Assembly (NCBI GenBank): GCA_964510515.1
Contig: CAZEAU010000021.1
Span: 1 to 40,863 of the forward strand
Source of the DNA: SURF-21 sp964510515
GTDB taxonomy: Bacteria > Actinomycetota > Geothermincolia > Geothermincolales > RBG-13-55-18
Length of the DNA: 40,863 nucleotides
Direction: 5' to 3'
Shown: one piece after another, positions 35,243-40,863 of the stretch
Numbering within the stretch: the first letter of the stretch is position 1
Layout of the letters: each line of letters begins with the position of its first letter
Program-made: the position numbers and the translations under genes
The notes under the pieces: generated by a model
What the model was told of the DNA's origin: nothing
Seen by the model: only the letters and a program-made list of their open reading frames with translations
Databases searched by the model: none

Positions 35243-35266
35243 GTTTAAGGTGATTGGTTGGGGATA
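35243..35266 (+). promoter_or_regulatory. SigB-type promoter motif upstream of the small gene
   Basis: GTTTAA (35243-35248), 12-nt spacer, GGGATA (35261-35266). It has the same first half and spacing as the motif at 17001-17024 and fits the GTTTAA-N12-14-GGGTAT pattern. The predicted start near 35274 gives a 48-nt leader to ATG 35322. Confidence 0.5.
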
Positions 35267-35321
35267 GAATATATGCGGATGTGTGCGCAAGGGGGCTGCT
35301 GTTTTCCGAAAGGAGGGACAA

Positions 35322-35462
35322 ATGGAGACGCCGGAACTCGAGTTTCTTCTCTACCTGCTCGACCGCTACATGAAGATCAACTCTCTCGACGAGGAGGAAA
35401 CCACGGTCAAGGGGCTTATCGGCAACATCAATATGAACCTCACTCCCCTCGGCGGCGGCTAA
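35322..35462 (+). CDS. Small protein of 46 residues, unknown function
   Basis: Starts METPELEFLLYLLDRYMKIN and ends NINMNLTPLGGG. An amphipathic acidic/hydrophobic helix comes first, an acidic turn (SLDEEET) in the middle, and a short Asn/Gly-rich tail last. The ribosome site AAAGGAGGG (35309-35317) is close to perfect and 4-5 nt from the ATG, and a SigB-like promoter motif lies just upstream, so I believe it is expressed. The leader-helix plus Gly-rich tail recalls precursor peptides, but no maturation enzyme is adjacent. It is convergent with the CoA-transferase gene (21 nt apart). Confidence 0.65.
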   Translation: METPELEFLLYLLDRYMKINSLDEEETTVKGLIGNINMNLTPLGGG

Positions 35463-35483
35463 AGATGGGGGCTGAAGACGGGG

Positions 35484-37259
35484 TCAGGAGAGGAAGTAGC
35501 CCTGGGGGTCGAAGATCCTGACATCGTAGAGCTCGTCCCGGCTCGGCGTCTTCACCTCCCGCAGGCTGCGCGCGGTGCGCAGCTCCCAGCCGCACAGCGA
35601 GCCTATCTTCTCCACCGCGCCGCGCTCGTCCGCGCCGGCGTCGGGAAAATACGCCGTGAGCACGAATTCGTCCTCTCCCGGGGGTTTCTCGAACACCCCC
35701 AAGGTGGTCACCAGGGTGCGCACGCGCTGTCCGGGCGCGGTGACATAGGAGACCTCGCTCGGCGTGCGTAGCTTGTCCTGGGGCACGGTGAGCAGCATCT
35801 CCCTCGCGCCCAGCGCCACGTCGCACGCGCCGCCCGAGCCGACCAGAAAGAGGTCCAGCTCGGGCACCTTGGTGGAATTGATATTCCCCCGGCGGTCCAC
35901 CTGCCCCGCGCCCAGCACGCCGATGGCGCGGTTGCTCTCCGCCCCCACCATCGAGCCGAGGACGCTGAACACATCCGTGTGCATGGTGCAGGTATGCATG
36001 TTGCGGAAGTTGAAGATGAAGGGGTCGCCGGGGCGCGGCGTATAGCCGAAAAATCCCACCTCGGCCATGAGGTCCACCTCGTAATCCTCCCGGCGCAGGT
36101 CGTACCAGGCCTTCCATGCCGCCAAATTGGAGGCTCCGATGCCGGCGAGAATGGCGCGGTAACCGTTGGCCCTGATCCTCTCCGCGAGCAGGCGCGCGGC
36201 CTCGACGACCATGAGCTCGGCGGGGGTGTATTCAAGGCCCGTCCTCATGGCCGCCGCGCGGGTGGCCAGCTCCGACCTCCAGGAATCGGCGGCGGAACGC
36301 CCCTTCAGGAACCATATCTTCTCGAAGCCCACCTTGCGCATATAGGCGTCGTGGTCCTCGACCCCCAGCAGCCAATCCTGCACCCACGCATCGAGGGTCT
36401 CGCCGTCCTTGCACGCCTCGCGCAGCTCGAGCATGAAATCCTCGTCCTCGGCATAGGGACAGAATTCCTCGATGCCGTGATTGGAGGCTCCGGAGGGGTG
36501 CACGCCCAAGGGAGCCGGGCATACCGCCCGCACCAGGTAACCCGGTATGCGCACCAGGTGCGGGAAGCGGCGCAGGAAGTCTGCGTCCACCACCTTCTCC
36601 ACCGTCACCAGCACGCCCTCCCTCGCGGCGAAGGCGGCGTGCACGCCCTCGGCATAGGGCGGGGTGAGGAGCACGTTCCCGGCCGGGTCGGCGGCCCAGG
36701 CGTGCACGAGGGCGAGGTCGGGGCGCAGCGCCCGCACCATGCCCGTCCTGCCCCCGCCGGGGGTGTCCACCACGCAGAAATCGCGCGCGTTCTCCTCCTG
36801 CATGGAGCTGCCCACGATGGAGTGGGTCGGCATCCACTCCACCCCCATCGCCCCCGCCAGCAGGCGCTGCGGCAGGGTGAGCACGGTCCAGTTCTCTATC
36901 TCCAGCCGCCCCTCGCGGAAGGCCTTCTGATAGACGCGGTTGGGCCCCGGGAAGGGATAGGAGTCCCCGCAGAAGGTGGTGATTATGCGGCGCGCCAGGC
37001 CGCCGTGCACGAGGAGGACCATGTTGGCGATGAAGCCCAGGGCGGAGATGGTGAAGGCCGGGTCCCGCCCCCAGAAGCGGCGGCATATCTCGTAAACGGC
37101 GGCATTGGGGCGCATGTAGGCGTGGGCCACGTGCAGGTGCATCCCCGGCCTGACGAGGGCGGCGACGGCCTCCCGCAGGTGCGTGACCTTGCTCTCCGCG
37201 GCTCCCCTCTCCGCCACCTCCAGCTTGTCTTCGACCCTGCCGTCAAAAACGCCGAACAT
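35484..37259 (-). CDS. Fused alpha/beta family I CoA-transferase
   Basis: About 591 residues. Residues 1-300 resemble the A subunit (LREAVAALVRPGMHLHVAHA, SALGFIANMVLLVHGGLARR, PDLALVHAWAADPAGNVLLT) and residues 330-591 the B subunit (YTPAELMVVEAARLLAERIR, GIGASNLAAWKAWYDLRR, GAGQVDRRGNINSTKV, VGSGGACDVALGAREML). Glutaconate-type CoA-transferases and the actinobacterial ring-cleavage proteins IpdA/IpdB normally have two genes; here they are one. Whether the catalytic Glu is kept needs an alignment. ATG 37259 follows AGGTGGAAAGCC; GTG 37283 is possible. Confidence 0.8.
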   Translation of the reverse strand: MFGVFDGRVEDKLEVAERGAAESKVTHLREAVAALVRPGMHLHVAHAYMRPNAAVYEICRRFWGRDPAFTISALGFIANMVLLVHGGLARRIITTFCGDSYPFPGPNRVYQKAFREGRLEIENWTVLTLPQRLLAGAMGVEWMPTHSIVGSSMQEENARDFCVVDTPGGGRTGMVRALRPDLALVHAWAADPAGNVLLTPPYAEGVHAAFAAREGVLVTVEKVVDADFLRRFPHLVRIPGYLVRAVCPAPLGVHPSGASNHGIEEFCPYAEDEDFMLELREACKDGETLDAWVQDWLLGVEDHDAYMRKVGFEKIWFLKGRSAADSWRSELATRAAAMRTGLEYTPAELMVVEAARLLAERIRANGYRAILAGIGASNLAAWKAWYDLRREDYEVDLMAEVGFFGYTPRPGDPFIFNFRNMHTCTMHTDVFSVLGSMVGAESNRAIGVLGAGQVDRRGNINSTKVPELDLFLVGSGGACDVALGAREMLLTVPQDKLRTPSEVSYVTAPGQRVRTLVTTLGVFEKPPGEDEFVLTAYFPDAGADERGAVEKIGSLCGWELRTARSLREVKTPSRDELYDVRIFDPQGYFLS

Positions 37260-37304
37260 GGCTTTCCACCTCGATTTGCGCACATCTGCCGCAGCCGGAA
37301 TTTC

Positions 37305-37313
37305 TGCTATACT
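37305..37313 (+). promoter_or_regulatory. Extended -10 promoter upstream of the flavoenzyme gene
   Basis: TGCTATACT (37305-37313): a TG-N extended -10 with TATACT, five of six matching. The -35 region is weak. The leader to the chosen start would be about 270 nt. Confidence 0.4.
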
Positions 37314-37588
37314 ATATCACATTGCGCCCGCCGGAAATCCGCTGCCCGGGGGCGGAAAGAGCGCTGCGCAAGCGAACAAAGGCTGTCGATGAAACCGTCC
37401 TCCCGCCAGCGGATGGCGGGCTTCGGGGGGCGGTGCGCGGACATGCAGGATGCCGCGACGGCTCACGGCTCCGACCGCAGGCGGCACGTGGCAACCGGCG
37501 CGGGCCGCCGGGCAAACGGCTCCCGGCCCCTTCCGCCGCGGGGATGCCGAACATGCAGGTATCGTTCTACAAGAGAGGGGATGGAGCA

Positions 37589-39592
37589 TTGCTGAAGAAA
37601 CTGCTTACGCCGCAGAAGATAGGTGAGCTGGAGCTGCGCAACCGCATTGTCATGACCGCCATGCACCTAAACTACACCCCGGACGGGCAAGTGAACGACC
37701 GCATCTGTGCCTTCTACGAGGAGCGCTCGCGCGGCGGCACGGGCATGATCATCGTGGGCGGCTGCACCATAAACGACGTTTCCGGCGCGGTCTGGATGCT
37801 GAACATGGGGGACGACGCCTGCATCGAAGGCCACGCCGCTCTCGCCGACGCCATCAAGAGGCACGGTGCCGCGGCGGCATGTCAGCTCTACCACGCCGGG
37901 CGCTATTCCTATTCCATCGGCATGGATGGCAGGCAGGCCGTGGCCCCCTCGGCGGTGACCTCGCGCCTAACCCGCGAGGAGCCGCGGGCGATGACGGAGG
38001 AGGACATCGAGCAGACCCTGCGCGACTACGCCGAGGCGGCGCGGCGGGTCAAGGAGGCCGGCTACGACCTGGTCGAGGTGCTGGCCTGCACCGGCTACCT
38101 CATCCCGCAGTTCATGTCCCCCACCATCAACCTGCGCGACGACGCTTACGGGGGGACGCTGGAGAACCGCATGCGCTTCGGGCTGGAGGTGGCGGACGCC
38201 GTGCGCGCCGCAGTGGGCCCTGGTTTCCCCATCAGCTTCCGCATCGACGGCCACGACTACATGGAGGGCGGCAACACCAACCGCGAGTGGTCGCTCTTCG
38301 CCGCCGAGCTCGAGAAGCATGGGGCGGACGTGATCAACGTCACCGGGGGGTGGCACGAGACCAGGGTCCCGCAGCTGCCCATGTCGGTGCCGCGCGCCGG
38401 CCTCGCCTACCTCGCGGCCGGGGTCAAGTCGAAGGTGGGCGTGCCGGTCATCGCCTCCAACCGCATCAACGACGTCTTCGTCGCCGACGAGATCCTGCGC
38501 ATGGGCGCGGCGGACCTGGTGACCATGGCCAGGGCCCTCATCGCCGACCCCTATCTGGCCGAGAAGGCCTACGGCGAGCGCTACGAGTCCATCACCCACT
38601 GCATCGGTTGCAATCAGGGGTGCTTCGACCATGTCTTCTACCTGCAGCCCGTGACCTGCACCCTCAACCCGCGCGCCGGCCGCGAGCTGGAGTACAAGCC
38701 CGAGCCGCCCGCCCGGGTCAAGCGGGTGGCGGTGGTGGGGGGAGGGCCCGCGGGCATGAAGGCGGCCGTCACCGCCGCCGAGCGCGGGCACGCGGTGAGC
38801 CTTTACGAGAGGAGCAACGTCCTGGGCGGTCAGCTCAACCTGGCCGCCATACCCCCGGGCCGGGAGGAGTTCTGGACCGCCGTCGAGGACCTGGACGTGC
38901 AGCTGGACGACGCCGGGGTGGAGCTCTTCCTGGAGACCGAGGCCACCGCGGACATGCTCGCCGCCGAGGGTTACGACGCCGTGGTGGTGGCTACGGGCGC
39001 GCGCCAGGTCACCCCCCCCATAACGGGCATCGACGGCCCCAACGTGGCCATGGCCTGGGACATACTGGAAGGCAAGCGGGACCCCGAGGGGAAGAACATC
39101 GTGGTCATCGGCGGCGGCGCGGTGGGCTCGGAGACGGCCATGTACGTGGCGAGCATCGGCACCATCCCCGCCGACACCCTCTTCTACCTCTTCATGAACG
39201 ACGGCGAGGATGCGGATACCCTCAAGGAGCTGTGCAGCCGCGGCTTAAAAAAGGTCACCGTGGTGGAGATGCTGGGCAAGATATGCCGGGACGTGGGCAT
39301 CTCCACGCGCTGGACCATCCTGCAGGACATGCGACACCTGGGCATAGAGACGCGCGGCAACGCCGCCGCCAAGCGTATCGAGCCCGGCCGCGTCGTTGTC
39401 GAGGTCGACGGCGTGGAGGAGGAGATACCCGCCGACACGGTCATCGTCGCCGTCGGCTCCTGCCCCGCGGCGGAGCTCTACGAGGAGCTCAGGGAGAGGG
39501 GCGTGGAGGCCTGCCTCGTCGGCGACGCCAAGCAGGCGCGCAAGGCCATCGAGGCCATACAGGAGGGCTACGAAGCGGGGCTGGCTCTCTAG
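37589..39592 (+). CDS. 2-enoate reductase / 2,4-dienoyl-CoA reductase-type flavoprotein
   Basis: 667 residues with the start at TTG 37589, which follows AGAGGGGATGG and gives the family's usual opening (LLKKLLTPQKIGELELRNRIVM). ATG 37322 and 37550 are in frame but lack ribosome sites and homology. Residues 1-350 form the FMN TIM barrel. CIGCNQGCFD plus VTCTLNP (about 346-365) bind one [4Fe-4S]. The rest is an FAD/NAD(P)H module with VAVVGGGPAGMKAAV and IVVIGGGAVGSETAM. It reduces double bonds of enoates or enoyl-CoAs. Confidence 0.9.
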   Translation: MLKKLLTPQKIGELELRNRIVMTAMHLNYTPDGQVNDRICAFYEERSRGGTGMIIVGGCTINDVSGAVWMLNMGDDACIEGHAALADAIKRHGAAAACQLYHAGRYSYSIGMDGRQAVAPSAVTSRLTREEPRAMTEEDIEQTLRDYAEAARRVKEAGYDLVEVLACTGYLIPQFMSPTINLRDDAYGGTLENRMRFGLEVADAVRAAVGPGFPISFRIDGHDYMEGGNTNREWSLFAAELEKHGADVINVTGGWHETRVPQLPMSVPRAGLAYLAAGVKSKVGVPVIASNRINDVFVADEILRMGAADLVTMARALIADPYLAEKAYGERYESITHCIGCNQGCFDHVFYLQPVTCTLNPRAGRELEYKPEPPARVKRVAVVGGGPAGMKAAVTAAERGHAVSLYERSNVLGGQLNLAAIPPGREEFWTAVEDLDVQLDDAGVELFLETEATADMLAAEGYDAVVVATGARQVTPPITGIDGPNVAMAWDILEGKRDPEGKNIVVIGGGAVGSETAMYVASIGTIPADTLFYLFMNDGEDADTLKELCSRGLKKVTVVEMLGKICRDVGISTRWTILQDMRHLGIETRGNAAAKRIEPGRVVVEVDGVEEEIPADTVIVAVGSCPAAELYEELRERGVEACLVGDAKQARKAIEAIQEGYEAGLAL

Positions 39593-39596
39593 GGAG

Positions 39597-39810
39597 CGAG
39601 GGGCGCGGAGGCGGAGAAGGTGACCCGGGCGCGCTCGCTTTGCCCAGCTTGGCAGCGGAAGCGCGGGGCGCGAGGCGGGGAAAGTGAGCCGGGCGCGCCC
39701 GCCCTGCCCGGCTCGGCAGCGGAAGCGCGGGGCGCGAGGCGGACAAAGTGACCCGGGCGCGCCTGCCCTGCCCGGATCGGCAGCGGAAACGCGGGGCGTG
39801 GGGCGGAGAA
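39597..39810 (+). repeat. First array of 64-bp direct repeats
   Basis: About three and a third copies of a 64-bp GC-rich unit start at 39597 (diverged), 39661, 39725 and 39789 (partial). The unit begins GCGCGGGGCGCGAGGCGG and ends CTCGGCAGCGGAA. It directly follows the flavoenzyme stop. A related array is at 39935-40077. Confidence 0.88.
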
Positions 39811-39880
39811 GACGCTCCCGCGAGCGCAGGAGGTTTCGCCACTTATCATTCTGTCCCCCGCCGGAGTCGCCTATAATGCA
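39811..39880 (+). promoter_or_regulatory. Promoter-like module, copy 1
   Basis: A 69-bp segment starting GACGCTCCCGCGAGCGCAGG contains TTCTGT (39849-39854), a 17-nt spacer and a perfect TATAAT (39872-39877). It recurs at 40078-40146. The following ATG at 39882 opens only an unconvincing GC-rich frame. Confidence 0.55.
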
Positions 39881-39934
39881 CCATGGAGCGCGGCGCCCGG
39901 AAGGGATGCGAGGTGGGCATAACGCTTTGCGGAA

Positions 39935-40077
39935 GCTCGGGGCGCGAGGCGGGGAAAGTGAACCGGGTGCGCCCGCCCTGCCCAGCTCGGCAGCGGAAGC
40001 GCGGGGCGCAAGGCGGACAAAGTGAACCGGGTGCGCCTGCCCTGCCCAGCTCGGCAGCGGAAGCGCGGGGCGGACAC
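39935..40077 (+). repeat. Second array of 64-bp direct repeats
   Basis: Units of the same 64-bp family start at 39935, 39999 and 40063 (partial). They share variants with each other (GTGAACCGGGTGCGCC) that differ from the first array, so each array seems to have homogenised internally. Confidence 0.88.
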
Positions 40078-40146
40078 GACGCTCCCGCTAGCGCAGGAGG
40101 TTTCGCCGCTTATCATTCTGTCCCCCGCCGGAGTCGCCTATAATGC
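40078..40146 (+). promoter_or_regulatory. Promoter-like module, copy 2, upstream of the MBL gene
   Basis: Near-identical to 39811-39880, with TATAAT at 40139-40144 and TTCTGT 17 nt upstream. It lies 37 nt before the MBL hydrolase start and is its likely promoter. Confidence 0.65.
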
Positions 40147-40180
40147 GGGCAGGACTACGAAAAGAAGAGAGGTGTTTGGA

Positions 40181-40810
40181 TTGGATATCGTAGCTTTTAC
40201 CGACTACGGCTTCGGCAGCAATACCTATCTCGCGGTCAACGCGGAGCGCGGGGAGGCCGTCCTCATTGACGCGGGCGTGTCCGCCTCCCAGGTGCTCGAT
40301 TACCTGCAGGAGAACGACGTCAAGCTGGTGGCCATCCTGCTCACCCACGGGCACCCCGACCACCTGCTCAGCCTGCACGAGATAGCGGAGGCCACCGGGG
40401 CCCCCTCCTACATGCACGAGGAGGACGCGCGCCTGCTCGAGCATATCCCTCCCATGCTCCTGGACATGATGGGCCTGGACAAGCTGGAGCTCCCCGGGGA
40501 GCTGCTGCCCCTGGAGGACGACCAGGAGCTGGAGCTGGCGGGGATGACCTTCAAAGTGCTGCACACCCCCGGCCATTCCGGCGGCAGCGTATGCTTCCAT
40601 ACCGACGGCGTGCTTTTCGCCGGCGACCTCGTCTTCCGCGGCTCGATAGGGCGCACCGACTTTCCCGGAGGTTCGATGGAGACCCTGCTCAGGTCGGTGA
40701 AGGAGAAGGTCTTCACCCTCCCCAGCGATACGCGCATCCTCCCCGGGCACATGGACGCCACGGTGGTGGGCTGGGAGAAACGCACCAACCCCTTCCTCAC
40801 CGGCCTCTAG
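40181..40810 (+). CDS. MBL-fold metallo-hydrolase (glyoxalase II-like)
   Basis: 209 residues. The zinc motif is LLTHGHPDHLLS (His56, His58, Asp60, His61), with further ligands in HTPGHSGGSV, FAGDLVF and the final LPGHMDAT. This is the compact GloB-like form; substrate unknown. TTG 40181 is preceded by GAGAGGTG at 6 nt; GTG 40172 and an upstream ATG 40022 in the repeats are less likely. Transcription probably begins at the TATAAT of 40139-40144. Confidence 0.93.
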   Translation: MDIVAFTDYGFGSNTYLAVNAERGEAVLIDAGVSASQVLDYLQENDVKLVAILLTHGHPDHLLSLHEIAEATGAPSYMHEEDARLLEHIPPMLLDMMGLDKLELPGELLPLEDDQELELAGMTFKVLHTPGHSGGSVCFHTDGVLFAGDLVFRGSIGRTDFPGGSMETLLRSVKEKVFTLPSDTRILPGHMDATVVGWEKRTNPFLTGL

Positions 40811-40863
40811 GATGGGGTCAGGTCTTGTTCTTTGCCTGCTCCGCTATCTTCCCAGTTCGCACC
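40811..40863. other. End of window, possible start of a REP-like repeat
   Basis: GGGGTCAGGTCTTGTTCTTTG at 40813-40833 begins like the GGGGTCA(A/G) repeats at 22603 onward and the short GGGGTCAGGTTC at 27377-27388. Too short to classify. Confidence 0.3.

Noticed and set aside
39597..40077. CRISPR array
   Set aside because: Head-to-tail 64-bp repeats without spacers; a tandem repeat.

Overview
The window is GC-rich DNA with long uninterrupted genes, frequent GTG and TTG starts, and the gene content of an anaerobic or microaerobic Gram-positive-type bacterium. A deep-branching actinobacterium (Geothermincolia/Coriobacteriia-like) is my inference. Supporting it are a selenocysteine-type formate dehydrogenase, a DtxR/IdeR-type iron regulator with a matching TTAGGT-type operator, a SigB/SigF partner-switching module, a YlbL-type Lon-like protease and Veg. 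I had no database, so the taxonomy is not proven.

Layout. 1-4474 (+): formate-linked redox cluster. It holds the 3' end of a ferredoxin-domain gene, a full-length FdhA read through an in-frame UGA (selenocysteine 379) with a SECIS hairpin directly behind it, and an MvhD/FlpD-type electron-transfer protein fused to a ferredoxin domain. 4794-6983 (+): catalase-peroxidase KatG. 7393-8421 (+): LpxL/HtrB-like acyltransferase. 8579-16310 (mostly -): accessory region. It holds a GHKL-ATPase gene overlapping an unrecognised helical-protein gene, an orphan ribbon-helix-helix protein, an IS21-family remnant with 23-bp iterons, a DUF4143 ATPase and two zinc-ribbon/single-membrane-segment proteins. It ends at tRNA-Tyr.

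16425-18432: general-stress sigma module, with an anti-anti-sigma gene (-) divergent from an RsbW-like anti-sigma gene and a SigB/F-type sigma gene (+). 18574-22591 (-): DUF72 protein, Veg, a minisatellite, the YlbL-like protease and an AmmeMemoRadiSam-type radical SAM enzyme. 22601-23047: cluster of palindromic hairpin repeats. 23062-25916 (-): feo operon (DtxR-family regulator with FeoA-like tail, then FeoB) with a recognisable promoter and iron box. 25981-35462: SDR remnant, DUF362 ferredoxin protein, HEAT-repeat protein, alpha/beta hydrolase, C45-type acyltransferase, ADP-ribosylglycohydrolase, acyl-CoA ligase, and a 46-residue small protein with a strong ribosome site and a SigB-like promoter motif. 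35484-40810: fused-subunit CoA-transferase (-), 2-enoate-reductase-type flavoenzyme (+), two arrays of 64-bp repeats carrying a duplicated promoter, and an MBL-fold hydrolase (+).

How it fits together. The first genes form a formate oxidation or CO2 reduction unit passing electrons through Fe-S and flavin subunits. The acyl-CoA ligase, CoA-transferase and enoate reductase suggest acyl-CoA catabolism. The sigma module may control genes with GTTTAA-N12-GGG promoters, two of which are seen here. Strongest candidates for a second look: the selenoprotein FdhA, the GHKL-ATPase pair, the SigB-like small gene, the hairpin-repeat island and the duplicated repeat/promoter block.
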